Positions 7,575 to 16,301 are shown, counted from the first letter of the stretch. The stretch is DNA of 64,000 nt from Abiotrophia sp938010525 (GCF_938010525.1 NZ_CALLVK010000020.1:1-64000); one strand, 5' to 3'. The notes: a model not told the origin generated them from the sequence alone. Numbers and translations are program-made.

Positions 7575-8648
7575 TTATTTGGCTTGGGCTTCTACCTGGT
7601 ATACAGCCGCTTGGACTTGCTCAGGTGTCACGCCAGGCACCGCCAGTTTGAAGGTTTCCTTGTCGGAGGCGGCGAAGTCAGCCATCTTAGCTACGGCAGT
7701 CTCCATATCCTCTTGAACCCCTAGTTGTTGCCAGGAATAGATGAAGCCATTGTCTTTGCAGTAGTCGATGAGTTTTTTGGTTTCGCCCTCTTCGCCCATG
7801 GCCGCCAACATTACCAGCAGCCCATACGCCACCTTGACCCCATGTTCAATGGTGTGGGTTTCGGCAAATTGTGACAGGGCATTGTGAACGGCATGCGCCC
7901 CCGACATACGGCCATATTCGCAGGCAAAGCAACCCACGGCAGCGGCTACGTTGAAGACCGTGTCGACCACGCGTTTGAAGGTGTCGTTGACCACGCCCAA
8001 GGCATGAGTAGCCAAGGCAGCATGGGTGTCACGAAGCAGAATATCCTTGGTTACCTTGGCAGCAGCCAAACCCAATTCCACATTGGCCTCTAGAGCCCCA
8101 GGCAAATGACGGGTGATACTTTCGGCTTCATACCACTTGGCCACCGTATCACAGATACCCCCTTCGAAGTAGCGTTTAGGCGACTCAACTAGGAGATCTA
8201 AGTCCACCACGCAAGCATAAGGAGTGCGTTTGAAGTAGGCTACGTCATTAAAAACCCCATTAGGATGGTAAACAGCCGCGACCGGTGTAGTGGGCGCGCA
8301 GGTCCCTACAATCGTCGGCACGGTCACCACTTCACAGTGGAGGCGGTCAGCCGTTCCCTTGGCGGTGTCACAAAGCTTGCCCCCACCGACGGCCACAATC
8401 ACATCGGCATCGGCTGCTAACTGAGCCAAGCGGTCCATATCTTCATAGCTGGCTGTGTGGTCATAACGTAAGACTTGCACACCTTCTAGCGGTTGAGGTA
8501 AATGTTTAAGAAAGGCAGCGTAAGATTTCTCCCCGGTAATAATGTAGGGACGCTCGAAGTTCTTTAAAATGCCTGCTAAAGAAGCCAAAGCTCCTTTTTC
8601 ACTGATATATTGTCCGGGTGTACTACGTACGACTTGTACAAATTCCAT
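7575..8648 (-). CDS. Iron-containing alcohol dehydrogenase family protein, glycerol-dehydrogenase-like
   Basis: NAD(P)-dependent polyol or hydroxy-acid dehydrogenase, 357 residues, cytosolic. The cofactor loop VAVGGGKLCDTAKG is near residue 90, followed by VPTIVGTCAPTTPVAA near 118. The metal ligands expected in this family are present: Asp in GGICDTVAKWYE, His in SGAHAVHNAL and His in HTIEHGVKVAYG. In glycerol dehydrogenase the second motif usually reads differently, so this may be a related oxidoreductase with another substrate. The start is the ATG with AAGGAGGA 7 nt upstream. A 7-bp inverted repeat sits just upstream (8664-8683). It is monocistronic. Confidence 0.85.
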   Translation of the reverse strand: MEFVQVVRSTPGQYISEKGALASLAGILKNFERPYIITGEKSYAAFLKHLPQPLEGVQVLRYDHTASYEDMDRLAQLAADADVIVAVGGGKLCDTAKGTADRLHCEVVTVPTIVGTCAPTTPVAAVYHPNGVFNDVAYFKRTPYACVVDLDLLVESPKRYFEGGICDTVAKWYEAESITRHLPGALEANVELGLAAAKVTKDILLRDTHAALATHALGVVNDTFKRVVDTVFNVAAAVGCFACEYGRMSGAHAVHNALSQFAETHTIEHGVKVAYGLLVMLAAMGEEGETKKLIDYCKDNGFIYSWQQLGVQEDMETAVAKMADFAASDKETFKLAVPGVTPEQVQAAVYQVEAQAK

Positions 8649-8663
8649 AAGCGTCCTCCTTAT

Positions 8664-8683
8664 CACTTAGATATAACTAAGTG
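8664..8683 (-). promoter_or_regulatory. Inverted repeat upstream of the dehydrogenase gene (possible operator)
   Basis: CACTTAG and CTAAGTG separated by 6 nt lie 15 bp before the start codon, overlapping the expected 5' leader. The symmetry suits a dimeric repressor or a leader hairpin. The regulator is not known. Confidence 0.45.
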
Positions 8684-8791
8684 AATGATTAAAGTTTTAT
8701 TAGAAAATACTCTAACACACTTATTTTTCTTATACAAGACCCTGGCGGCAGAAATTTGTATCACTTTCTGAAAACAATCGGAAATTTCATG

Positions 8792-8821
8792 AAAAAAGCG
8801 CCAAGCCATGAGCTTGACGCT
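8792..8821 (-). terminator. Terminator after the DUF1294 gene
   Basis: AGCGTCAAGC / GCTTGGCGCT stem with a CATG loop, followed by TTTTTT on the minus strand. Confidence 0.82.
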
Positions 8822-8834
8822 AACTAGTACTAGC

Positions 8835-9122
8835 TTAATGCCCCAGCTTAGGGAGCCACTCAAATACAAGGAAAATGAGAAGGACGGCCTGAAGAATCAT
8901 CATAAGAGGGACCCCCAAGGCAAAAGGCCATTTGTGGGTCTTGTGACGCCAAATCTGCATGACTAGGAGAGCACCTAGGGCGCCACCTATGGCAGCTAGG
9001 CCTAGTAGGCGGGCTTCCGGCACTCGCCAGCGGTGGGCCACCGCCTGATGTTTGTCCCAGATATAGACTGCGGCCGTCAGCAGATTAATCAGGATTAGAT
9101 AGAGCCAAATATAGGTCATCAT
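8835..9122 (-). CDS. DUF1294 family small membrane protein
   Basis: About 95 residues with three or four hydrophobic stretches. The family pattern is visible: an N-terminal helix with LINLLTAAVYIWDKHQA, then the loop WRVPEARLLGLAAIGGALGALLVM, then HKTHKWPFALGVP and a final helix. Such proteins are widespread and have no assigned function. The frame is open 29 codons further upstream, but that part is hydrophilic and unlike the family, so the start is taken at the tandem ATG codons near 9122. The SD is weak (GGAAG), so the exact start is uncertain. Confidence 0.72.
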   Translation of the reverse strand: MMTYIWLYLILINLLTAAVYIWDKHQAVAHRWRVPEARLLGLAAIGGALGALLVMQIWRHKTHKWPFALGVPLMMILQAVLLIFLVFEWLPKLGH

Positions 9123-9273
9123 GGTCGCTGCTTCCATTCTGCTAGATAGGCCTCTAGAGCTGCTAAATTCAAATCTGTCATTCCCGTCTCCTCCTATGGA
9201 CGCAAGCACCTCACTTGCCCAGTCTCAGACACCATGCTACCATAAAAAGTACAATCTGTTAAGGAGGATCCAC

Positions 9274-9609
9274 ATGCAAGCACTCCAAGCCCACGAAGAC
9301 TTGGCCCAACTCAAGGCCCAGTCTCAGCTCCTCATTCTCCAATTCGCTAGACCCCAATGCGCACCCTGCGCTAGCTTGGCCTTGAGACTGGATGAATGGG
9401 CTCAAAGCCATCCCCAAGCTACCCTACGCTATATCGACTTAAGCCAGTGGCCCCAAGTAGCCGCCCAGGAACAAATCCTGTCCGCGCCTACCCTGCAAGT
9501 CTACATTGACGGCCGCCGCTACCTGCAAGAAGCTGGCTATTTTAGCCTGGACCTCTTGCTAGACAAGCTGGATCACTACTGGGAACTACGTCAAGACACT
9601 GCCGAATAA
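9274..9609 (+). CDS. Thioredoxin-fold protein with CxxC
   Basis: A short thioredoxin-like protein of 111 residues with no signal peptide. The redox motif is RPQCAPCASL (CAPC) near residue 29, and the cis-proline is in LSAPTLQVYIDG near residue 70. The active site CAPC instead of CGPC, and the poor match outside the motif, fit the thioredoxin-like family found next to other Lactobacillales genes rather than the main TrxA. The start is set by AAGGAGG upstream of the ATG, and the longer open frame before it has no SD. It is convergent with the HEAT-repeat gene across a perfect terminator. Confidence 0.82.
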   Translation: MQALQAHEDLAQLKAQSQLLILQFARPQCAPCASLALRLDEWAQSHPQATLRYIDLSQWPQVAAQEQILSAPTLQVYIDGRRYLQEAGYFSLDLLLDKLDHYWELRQDTAE

Positions 9610-9613
9610 TGAC

Positions 9614-9640
9614 AAAAAGGCCATAGACTATGGCCTTTTT
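9614..9640. terminator. Bidirectional terminator
   Basis: A perfect palindrome AAAAAGGCCATA / TATGGCCTTTTT with a 3-nt loop between two convergent genes. Confidence 0.92.
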
Positions 9641-9641
9641 C

Positions 9642-10262
9642 TTATGCTGTTAGAAATTTGCTGGCTAGCTTATGGACCTGCTGGATATCTTTGCCATCCA
9701 AGGTCCAAGTTGCTAACTCCGCTTGAATGAGATCAGGAAATTTCCGGCTAATGTCCCTTAGGGCATTGCCGACCGACTTGCGGACATAGTCACTGGTATC
9801 CCGCTTCAAGCGAGCGATACGCACAATGGCTTCCTGGGGATGGTCCTTAAAATAAGGCCGGCTGGTCCAAATTCTTAGTCCCTCCGTAACTGCCCGTCTG
9901 GTATTAGCCTGGCTATGGCCTAGCCATTCATCAATGACCGGCAAGGCTGCTTGGTAGCCTGTGGTCTTGCAGTAATGGTCCAAGGCCTTGGCCAATACTT
10001 CCTGAACCCGCCAGTTAGGGTCTAGACAGACCTGCTCTCTCAAATAAGCCAGTATGTCCTCTTGCTGGGACAGGTAGCCCATGAGGAAGACGGCATACAT
10101 GCGCACTTGATAGGTTTCTGATTGATAGGCCTGCATGGCCAATTGCTTGATATAATCCCAATCCTGACTGGCATAATCCGCTTGAGCCCTTTTCTCCTCT
10201 TCCTTGAAGCCTTTTTCAATCAGTGAGAACTCCGCCTCCAGGCGCTTGATATAGTCTTGCAT
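9642..10262 (-). CDS. AlkD-like HEAT-repeat protein (DNA alkylation repair family)
   Basis: A 206-residue all-helical protein. Family landmarks include YQVRMYAVFLMGYLS near residue 52, NWRVQEVLAKALDHYC near 83, NTRRAVTEGLRIWTSRPYFK near 119 and DTSDYVRKSVGNALRDISRKFP near 155. This is the arrangement of the DNA alkylation repair (AlkC/AlkD-like) superfamily in Firmicutes. AlkD itself removes bulky or positively charged alkylated bases without flipping them, but the activity of this subgroup is not established. The start ATG has AAGGTGA upstream. The gene is probably single. Confidence 0.75.
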   Translation of the reverse strand: MQDYIKRLEAEFSLIEKGFKEEEKRAQADYASQDWDYIKQLAMQAYQSETYQVRMYAVFLMGYLSQQEDILAYLREQVCLDPNWRVQEVLAKALDHYCKTTGYQAALPVIDEWLGHSQANTRRAVTEGLRIWTSRPYFKDHPQEAIVRIARLKRDTSDYVRKSVGNALRDISRKFPDLIQAELATWTLDGKDIQQVHKLASKFLTA

Positions 10263-10290
10263 CGGCAGTCACCTTCTCGCTTTTACTAAA

Positions 10291-10313
10291 GACCGCATCC
10301 TATCAAGGCGGTC
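10291..10313 (-). terminator. Weak terminator after the threonine aldolase gene
   Basis: GACCGC / GCGGTC stem downstream of the stop codon on the minus strand, followed by only three T residues. Confidence 0.45.
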
Positions 10314-10322
10314 AAAATAAAC

Positions 10323-11378
10323 TTAGCTTTGAACTGGATGCTGGGCAATGAAGTCGCATAGTGCCGTCACCTGCTCTGGTCGCGTAGACCAAGCCGTTGT
10401 CAGACGGGCCACGACATAATCCTCAGCCAGTTCCCAGGTCGCATATTGGACCTTGTCCGACCAGATTGGCACCAAGACCTTAGGTAGGCGGACAAAAATC
10501 TGGTTGGTCACCGAAGGATTGACTAGCTCGTAGCCATTGGCGACTAAGCAATCCTGAATAGTCTGGGCAGCTGCCACCGCCTCGCGGCCGATGACCTGGT
10601 AGAGGCCATCCTCGAACAAGACTTCGAATTGAGCCCCTAAGACTCGGCCTTTGGCTAGGACCGCGCCCCCCTGCTTCATGACGGTGAAGAAGTGTGGCAG
10701 CAGACTTGGGTTGGAAATCACCACGGCTTCCCCTAGCAGGGTCCCACACTTGGTCCCGCCAATATAGAAGACATCCGTCAAACGCGCCAAATCTGCTAGA
10801 CTGACATCGTTACTTGGGCTGGCCAGGGCATAGGTCAGTCGCGCCCCATCAATAAAGAGGGGGAGCTGGTGCTGACGGCAAACCGCTGACAAGGCCTCCA
10901 ATTCCGCCAGACTATAGAGGGTGCCTAGCTCGGTTGGTTGCGACACATAGACCATGCCAGGATAGACTGAATGGACATGGTTAGCATCCGCATAGAAAGT
11001 CGTCACCCAATCCTCAACCGCTTGGGCGGTCAACTTACCTTCATGGCTAGGCAGGGGCAAAACCTTGTGGCCCCCTAGTTCAATCGCGCCCGCTTCATGG
11101 ACATTAATATGGCCTGTATCCGGCGCCAAGACCCCTTGATAAGGCCGTAAGAGGGCCCGAATCACAGTCGAATTAGTCTGAGTTCCCCCTACAAAGAAAT
11201 GGACCGTGGCATGAGGGCAGTCGCAGGCTTGACGAATCAAGTCATAGGCCCGCTCACTGTGGCCATCACTGCCATAACCCGCAGCCGGTTGGCGGTTGAC
11301 TTCTATCAATCGCTCCAAAACCCGCTCATGTGCTCCCTCTAAATAATCAGATCCAAAATACAAATAGTCTTCGGTCAT
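10323..11378 (-). CDS. Low-specificity threonine aldolase family enzyme (PLP-dependent)
   Basis: PLP enzyme expected to cleave L-threonine or allo-threonine to glycine and acetaldehyde. The 351 residues fit the family. FFVGGTQTNSTVIRALL near residue 62 binds the PLP phosphate, HINVHEAGAIELGGHKV follows near 90, LFIDGARLTYAL near 174 carries the PLP-binding Asp, and DVFYIGGTKCGTLLGEAVV near 200 carries the Schiff-base lysine. The start is taken at the ATG with AGGGGA upstream. An in-frame TTG three codons earlier lies too close to that SD. Several members of this family are beta-eliminating lyases, so the substrate is inferred. Confidence 0.87.
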   Translation of the reverse strand: MTEDYLYFGSDYLEGAHERVLERLIEVNRQPAAGYGSDGHSERAYDLIRQACDCPHATVHFFVGGTQTNSTVIRALLRPYQGVLAPDTGHINVHEAGAIELGGHKVLPLPSHEGKLTAQAVEDWVTTFYADANHVHSVYPGMVYVSQPTELGTLYSLAELEALSAVCRQHQLPLFIDGARLTYALASPSNDVSLADLARLTDVFYIGGTKCGTLLGEAVVISNPSLLPHFFTVMKQGGAVLAKGRVLGAQFEVLFEDGLYQVIGREAVAAAQTIQDCLVANGYELVNPSVTNQIFVRLPKVLVPIWSDKVQYATWELAEDYVVARLTTAWSTRPEQVTALCDFIAQHPVQS

Positions 11379-11612
11379 ACTAATCAATCCCCTAATTTAA
11401 TCAATATAGTCCTGCTGGGTTTATTATATACTCTCTTGACTCTGGGGCGCAAACCGCACTAGTAAGTTTAAATAGTTTGTCCTTAAATGTTCGTGATTCT
11501 GACCTAATACAAGAAAAGTAAAGCCCTACTCCGGCCTATCAACATCTTCTGACCGCATCTGTTATATAAGATTCTTTCTAGAAGAGGAGATAGTTGGGAG
11601 CTATTGATGCTC

Positions 11613-11650
11613 CTAAAAAAACGATGACAGAAGCTAGGCTCTGTCATCGT
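11613..11650 (-). terminator. Terminator overlapping the stop codon of the Imm5-like gene
   Basis: A perfect 10-bp stem (CGATGACAGA / TCTGTCATCG) followed by a TTTTTT run on the minus strand. The stop codon of the gene lies in the loop. Confidence 0.82.
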
Positions 11651-12104
11651 CTGTTTTGTCTCGCCACCAAGCTAACTGCCACTGGCGTTCCTTTTGTACT
11701 GCTGCTAGGTCATCCGGATGGGCTAGGTTAATAAGTTTAATCGCATAATCACTGGCGACCATGGCGTGCTCCTTCATATGGGCGGTCGCCACTGCATGGC
11801 CGATGACCCGCAAAAGGGCTTGCTCAATGGGATTTTCAGCTTGCTTGGCCAGGGCGTGTATCTTGAAGCCAGCTTGTCTGACATCGTGCATACGGGCTTG
11901 GCCGGCCAAACAAGCTTGGCTGACAGCCCAGCCTGCCTCAACATCAGGCTCCTGCCCTACCTTGGAGCCCGTCAATTCAATCAAGTGCTCGACCAAATCC
12001 CGGCCGAAGCGGGCACAAGTCTCTTGACTAGCGGCTTGGTAGTCGAAATCTAACTGCTTTCTCAAATCATCGCAATCTAGTAACTTAATTTTTCGTCTGG
12101 TCAT
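11634..12104 (-). CDS. Putative immunity-like protein (Imm5-type helical domain)
   Basis: A 156-residue cytosolic, mostly helical protein. The block ALLRVIGHAVATAHMKEHAM followed by ASDYAIKLIN (about residues 98-128) resembles the AAGHAxATAHV motif of the Imm5 group of putative toxin-immunity proteins, and the preceding GWAVSQACLAGQARMHDVRQ fits the same domain. No toxin gene lies nearby: the neighbours are a threonine aldolase and a cyclase family enzyme. It may therefore be an orphan immunity gene or have another role. A GGGGGTGAGG SD precedes the ATG. The terminator stem overlaps its 3' end. Confidence 0.6.
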   Translation of the reverse strand: MTRRKIKLLDCDDLRKQLDFDYQAASQETCARFGRDLVEHLIELTGSKVGQEPDVEAGWAVSQACLAGQARMHDVRQAGFKIHALAKQAENPIEQALLRVIGHAVATAHMKEHAMVASDYAIKLINLAHPDDLAAVQKERQWQLAWWRDKTDDDRA

Positions 12105-12190
12105 AGCCTCACCCCCTTATAAACTTCTTAGCCCTAGTATACACCAAGCCCTAGCTGAGTCAAACAAAGCCTTTTGCCACACATCCCCAT

Positions 12191-12223
12191 AAAAAAGAGA
12201 CCGGACTCCAAGAATCCGACCTC
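12191..12223 (-). terminator. Terminator after the cyclase gene
   Basis: A GAGGTCGGA stem pairing with TCCGGTCTC (some G-T pairs), followed by TTTTTT on the minus strand. Confidence 0.78.
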
Positions 12224-12233
12224 ATTTATTGGC

Positions 12234-12965
12234 TTAAGGTAAAATAGCAATGGCGCGCACAGGTGAACCAGTCGCTTGCTCCCAATGTGGGAAGTGGACA
12301 CTAATCAAGGCACCAGTGGCTGGCACTTGGTCCAAATTATTCAAGACTTCTACTTGGTAGATATCTTGCTCCAAGAGATAGTATTCGTTAACTAAGCCAT
12401 GCTCCGCTGCCGGAATACCAGCATCGGTGTCAAAGGTCTCATGGCCCACTGCCTTGACTTGGCGTTCCTTAATCAGAAATTCCAAGGCCTCGCGACTCCA
12501 ACCTGGACTCTGCTGAACACCGGCATCATCTAGGTTGCGCATAGCCTCTTGGCTTGGCCAACGCTTAGACCAGTCGCTCCGGAAGGCTACAAAACTTTCT
12601 GGGCGAATTTGACCGTGTTCTGCTTCGAAATCTAGGATGTCTTGCTTGGTCAGAATGTAGTTAGGGTTCTCCGCCACTTGAGCCGACTTGTCAATAACAT
12701 AGAGAGGCAAGAGCAGGTCCTTGAGCTCAATCTGATCCAACCAGCGGCCGCCTGCCACGAAGTGGATTGGAGCGTCAATGTGGGTGCCGTATTGGCCCAC
12801 CACCGAGATTTTCTGAACGTGGAAACCATCCTTAAGGGTGAAGAGGTCTTCCTTCTCTAAGGCTGGTAGCGCCGGGAAGTGGGGGCTAGATTCGTTAATG
12901 ACATGGCTAAGGTCAACCCATTTTTTGGACTTGAGTGTTTCATAGAGTGAAAGTAAATCTGACAT
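12234..12965 (-). CDS. Cyclase family protein (kynurenine-formamidase-like metal hydrolase)
   Basis: A 243-residue protein of the cyclase/kynurenine formamidase family. WVDLSHVINESSPHFP is at the N-terminus, and the metal-binding QYGTHIDAPIHF (HxxxD type motif) lies near residues 58-69. AVGHETFDTDAG near 171 and the C-terminal ISVHFPHWEQATGSPVRAIA complete the pattern. Members hydrolyse amides or lactones, and the substrate is not predictable here. No tryptophan catabolism genes are adjacent. An AGGAGG SD sits 8 nt upstream of the ATG. It has its own terminator, so it is likely monocistronic. Confidence 0.85.
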   Translation of the reverse strand: MSDLLSLYETLKSKKWVDLSHVINESSPHFPALPALEKEDLFTLKDGFHVQKISVVGQYGTHIDAPIHFVAGGRWLDQIELKDLLLPLYVIDKSAQVAENPNYILTKQDILDFEAEHGQIRPESFVAFRSDWSKRWPSQEAMRNLDDAGVQQSPGWSREALEFLIKERQVKAVGHETFDTDAGIPAAEHGLVNEYYLLEQDIYQVEVLNNLDQVPATGALISVHFPHWEQATGSPVRAIAILP

Positions 12966-13181
12966 CTTGTTTCCTCCTAACTAAGAGCTAATAGTTACTG
13001 TAAAGGCAGTATAACAAAGTTCATTGAGGCAAAACAAGATAGAAGAACTTATTCCCTTAGACTATTTTTCTAGAATCTGATATAACTATTAACTATATAT
13101 TGCACCCTAAACCGGGCACACGTCCTACTAATTCACGCCTCCTATCTATTGCCAGAGTCTCCCCCTCTTATCGGCCAGACC

Positions 13182-13210
13182 TTGACAAATTTCATGGCAG
13201 AGACTAGACT
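13182..13210 (+). promoter_or_regulatory. Sigma-A promoter of the acetyltransferase gene
   Basis: TTGACA (13182-13187), a 17-nt spacer and TAGACT (13205-13210), about 40 bp before the start codon. Confidence 0.72.
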
Positions 13211-13252
13211 GGGGCAAAGTAACAGATTCCCTTCCAGCAGAAAGGACAGCCT

Positions 13253-13783
13253 ATGATTGATATCCATTTAATTACTCCTGAGCGCCAGACCGCTCTTCAA
13301 CTCCCCAATGAAGATTTCACCCTTATTGGCCAACTTCTCCCCTCTTACAAGGAGGGTGTGTGGTCCTACCAGGAACAGCTACTGGCCGACCATGATATCA
13401 GCCTCATGCGCTTCCCGGATGAGACTTATGACCTCCAGCAGATCAACCAAGCTGGCTTTGCCCTAGGTGCCTTCGACAAGGAAACTTGCCTTGGTCTGGC
13501 CATCTTCCAGGATGGCTTCTTTGCCTATAGCTACCTAGCTGACCTCAAGGTCACTAGTGCCTACCGTGGGCAAGGAATTGCTAGCCAATTGCTGGACCGA
13601 GGGCGTCAAATCGCCAAGGAACGTGGCTCGCGCGGGATTTATACCATTGGCCAAGATAATAACCTAATTGCTTGTCGCTTCTATCTTGCCTATGGCTTCC
13701 AGATAGGTGGCTTAGACACTCGAGTCTACACGGGAACGGCTCAAGAAGGAAAAGCTGATATTTATTTCTATCTAGATCATTAA
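13253..13783 (+). CDS. GNAT family N-acetyltransferase (SatA-like)
   Basis: An acetyl-CoA dependent acetyltransferase of 176 residues. The GNAT core is in the second half: YLADLKVTSAYRGQGIASQL with the acetyl-CoA loop RGQGIA near residue 104, then ARQIAKERG-like helix and NLIACRFYLAYGFQIGGLDT near 145. The ending (VYTG, KADIYFYL) resembles the streptothricin acetyltransferase-like group. Resistance activity is not shown by this. It has its own promoter and terminator. Confidence 0.83.
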   Translation: MIDIHLITPERQTALQLPNEDFTLIGQLLPSYKEGVWSYQEQLLADHDISLMRFPDETYDLQQINQAGFALGAFDKETCLGLAIFQDGFFAYSYLADLKVTSAYRGQGIASQLLDRGRQIAKERGSRGIYTIGQDNNLIACRFYLAYGFQIGGLDTRVYTGTAQEGKADIYFYLDH

Positions 13784-13807
13784 AAAAGAGGCCCTAGGCC
13801 TCTTTTT
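13783..13807 (+). terminator. Terminator after the acetyltransferase gene
   Basis: AAAAAGAGGCC / GGCCTCTTTTT palindrome directly after the stop codon. Confidence 0.9.
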
Positions 13808-13880
13808 CTTGTCTTAATTGATAGGCCTCGACTAAAGGCATTAACCTCACTATGGTCATAGGACTAGTTGTTAGACCACC

Positions 13881-14624
13881 TTACTTATCTTTACTCAATT
13901 GGCTTAAAATCCCCTTGAGATTGCCTACTTGCTGGCTGATGGCCGTCTCTAGGTCTTGGTCCCGTTCCAAGGGGAAATAGAGGGCTCCGACTACGACAGA
14001 ATCATCTTGATTACCCGTATCCTCTAAGCGGTAGAAGACTAGGCAAGCCGTGTCGTGTTCGGGCTCGACTTCATAGCGGGCCTGAAATTGCTTGCCGTCG
14101 ATTTCAATCGATTCTTGGAAGATGGGAGTTGGCCTGTCTGACTTGAGACGCTCCTCCAGTTCCTTATCGGTGAGCAACTTGCCACCCTTGAGGGGGGAAG
14201 TCGTATAGGCCTCTAAGGTATAGAGATTGACATAACCCTTCATGCCAGGCGTCATGATGCGATAACCTATATCCCGACGGTCGTCCTTGGTCAAGGATGG
14301 ATGCATCTTCCAATCCTCGGGAATCTTGTAGGGACGTTCAGTTGGCTTAGGGGGCTCCTTGCCATCAACAGCTTCATACATCCAGTTCTTGGATGATTCG
14401 AAAATCTTATCTTGGCCCTTTTCAATGGCAGTAGGCTCCACCTTCAAGAGGGTCTTGAAGAAGGCTTCTTCCTGCTCCTTGTTTTCTAACTCCTTGCTGG
14501 ACTCTGAGACCGCTGAACTGGACTCTTGGCTATCGTCTGATTGGTTAGCCCAGGCTATTTGAGGAGCTAGTAAAAAGCTAGTGGCGGTCGCTAGACTAGC
14601 TAAGACTAGATGTAATTTTTTCAT
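13881..14624 (-). CDS. Secreted protein of unknown function
   Basis: A 247-residue exported protein. The N-terminus is a standard signal peptide with a basic start (MKKLH), a hydrophobic core and a probable cleavage site after AWA near residue 26. A Ser/Glu-rich linker follows (about residues 28-50), then a compact domain of about 190 residues containing GYRIMTPGMKGYVNLYTLEA and PTPIFQESIEIDGKQF. No lipobox cysteine, LPxTG motif or anchor is seen, so it should be released. I do not recognise a family. A GGAGG SD precedes the ATG. It may be co-expressed with the TraX-like gene located upstream of it in transcription order. Confidence 0.75.
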   Translation of the reverse strand: MKKLHLVLASLATATSFLLAPQIAWANQSDDSQESSSAVSESSKELENKEQEEAFFKTLLKVEPTAIEKGQDKIFESSKNWMYEAVDGKEPPKPTERPYKIPEDWKMHPSLTKDDRRDIGYRIMTPGMKGYVNLYTLEAYTTSPLKGGKLLTDKELEERLKSDRPTPIFQESIEIDGKQFQARYEVEPEHDTACLVFYRLEDTGNQDDSVVVGALYFPLERDQDLETAISQQVGNLKGILSQLSKDK

Positions 14625-14725
14625 ACTTTACCTCCTTGGGTGACCGATGCAGGGGGGAGTCACCTTGGTTACTGGAGTACCTAGCCCTAGTCTAACCTAT
14701 TTGAGCTCGTCAAGCAAGGAAAGGC

Positions 14726-15466
14726 CTATTTAGCTAGACCCGCCGCCACCAAGGCTAGAAGCCAGAGATGGAGCGGATAGAAAACATAGAAGAAGTAGCG
14801 GTTGAAGGCTGACTGCTTGCCTCTTTGGCCATTGTAGAGGGCTAAGAGAGGCAAGACACTAATGAAGATCCAATCAGAGTTATAGAGCAACATGGTGAGG
14901 GTCTCCTGCCAACTGTCGTAGGTGGAGTAAGAGAGGGCAAAAAGAATCAAGGCTAGCCCCAGATAAAGCAAGTTCCGTAGCCCCTGGCGCTGACGGCAGC
15001 AGTAGGTAATCAAGATAAAGGGTAGTACCACCATGCCCCCTTCTGTCAGCAAGAGGCCAGCTAAGAAGAGCAAGCCTGCGCCAGCCCAACGGAGACGTTT
15101 GGCTTCTTGCGTCAGACTTTGGCCTGGAAAAGCCAAAGCTAAAATACTGACCCCCAGAGCTAGGGTCAGGAAGATGTTATTGCTGATATGGACGCCACGA
15201 TTGGCCAAGAGACTATTGAGCAGCCAGTTGCCGGCCGCCATAGTCGCCGCAACAGTCCAGAGCCGGGCTAGGTAGCGGTCTAGATTGCGACTATGAATGA
15301 AGCCTTCTACCGCAAAATAAGCAAAGCCCGCGGCCACACAGCGCGTCATGGCATGAAAGATGCCCTCCCAGAGCGGTGGCACCAGACCGGGCACATGGGG
15401 CAGATGGTCTAAAACCATGAGGGCTGCCAACAAGTATTTGATTTGATTGGCATTTAATTTCTTCAT
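14726..15466 (-). CDS. TraX family membrane protein
   Basis: A 246-residue multi-spanning membrane protein with about seven hydrophobic helices. The start MKKLNANQIKYLLAALMVLD and the following block IFHAMTRCVAAGFAYFAVEG match the TraX family, named after the F-pilin acetyltransferase and also common in Firmicutes with no pilus. The C-terminal FYVFYPLHLWLLAL is also typical. In Firmicutes the acyl acceptor is unknown. An AAAGGAG SD lies upstream of the ATG. Confidence 0.85.
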   Translation of the reverse strand: MKKLNANQIKYLLAALMVLDHLPHVPGLVPPLWEGIFHAMTRCVAAGFAYFAVEGFIHSRNLDRYLARLWTVAATMAAGNWLLNSLLANRGVHISNNIFLTLALGVSILALAFPGQSLTQEAKRLRWAGAGLLFLAGLLLTEGGMVVLPFILITYCCRQRQGLRNLLYLGLALILFALSYSTYDSWQETLTMLLYNSDWIFISVLPLLALYNGQRGKQSAFNRYFFYVFYPLHLWLLALVAAGLAK

Positions 15467-15507
15467 AGGAATGCTCCTTTAAGTTTTCTTAGCTTAAGTT
15501 TAGACCC

Positions 15508-15550
15508 AAAAAGCCCGGCCAACCATAAGCTGAGCTTACAGTTGGCCGGG
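15508..15550 (-). terminator. Terminator after the 224-aa membrane protein gene
   Basis: A perfect 10-bp stem CCCGGCCAAC / GTTGGCCGGG followed by CTTTTT on the minus strand. Confidence 0.87.
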
Positions 15551-15577
15551 TTATCTTACATTATTGAAAGTTTAAGC

Positions 15578-16252
15578 TTACCAGTCTAAATCCCGCAAGA
15601 GACGCTGGATGACCCAGGACTTAAGCACGAGAGTCAAGATAAAGCTTGGCAACAAGGATAGGAGAAAAGCTAGAATTCCCAGACGAGCTACAAAGGACGA
15701 GACTAGGACAGGTTGCCAGTAGAGCCCCCAAACTAGGGGCACAAGACCAAAGAGATAGCCTAACAACAAGAGACTATTAACCAGATAAGGCCGCTGGCGT
15801 CCTGGTAAGGCTCCATTAAAACGCAGGGTCTGGTCACGAAAATCGTTTAAGATGGCACGCTGAGTAGCCAGATTTGGCGCTGGCACTGACTTGACTTGGA
15901 CTCTGAGATGGCTTGCCACGCCTTCATATACTAGTGCTAACAAGAGCCCCAAGAGCAGAGGCAAGGCCACTGCCCCCAGTCTACCTAGATATCTATCCGG
16001 GTAGTGTGGCTGACGCCCCGCATCATAACCTAGCCAGCGAATGATGCGCCCGGCTAGCAAGGGCAAGATGACCAAGCCTAAAGACCACAGGGTCCAGGCC
16101 ACACGCCGGCTTAGGTCAGTGGGACTTTCCTCTTTCCAGGTCAGCTGCCCACTAGAGAGGTCATACTCGGCCAGCAAGCGACGGTCTGCTTCCTTCTGGA
16201 CTTGGCGCAGATAAGCGCCGTAGAAGACTAATTTTTTATAAGGTATCCACAT
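15578..16252 (-). CDS. Membrane protein of unknown function
   Basis: A 224-residue protein with a basic cytosolic N-terminus (about 45 residues, with YGAYLRQVQKEADRRLLAEY) and four hydrophobic segments near residues 50-68, 90-110, 155-178 and 185-212. The last helix is followed by a basic tail. I do not recognise a family. The SD (GGAAGG) is about 11 nt before the ATG. A strong terminator follows, so it may be transcribed alone or with the upstream grpB-like gene (49 bp apart). Confidence 0.65.
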   Translation of the reverse strand: MWIPYKKLVFYGAYLRQVQKEADRRLLAEYDLSSGQLTWKEESPTDLSRRVAWTLWSLGLVILPLLAGRIIRWLGYDAGRQPHYPDRYLGRLGAVALPLLLGLLLALVYEGVASHLRVQVKSVPAPNLATQRAILNDFRDQTLRFNGALPGRQRPYLVNSLLLLGYLFGLVPLVWGLYWQPVLVSSFVARLGILAFLLSLLPSFILTLVLKSWVIQRLLRDLDW

Positions 16253-16301
16253 TAATCAATTTCCTTCCTTTTCTGCCCTTTGTTGCAATATTAGAGCTAA
16301 A

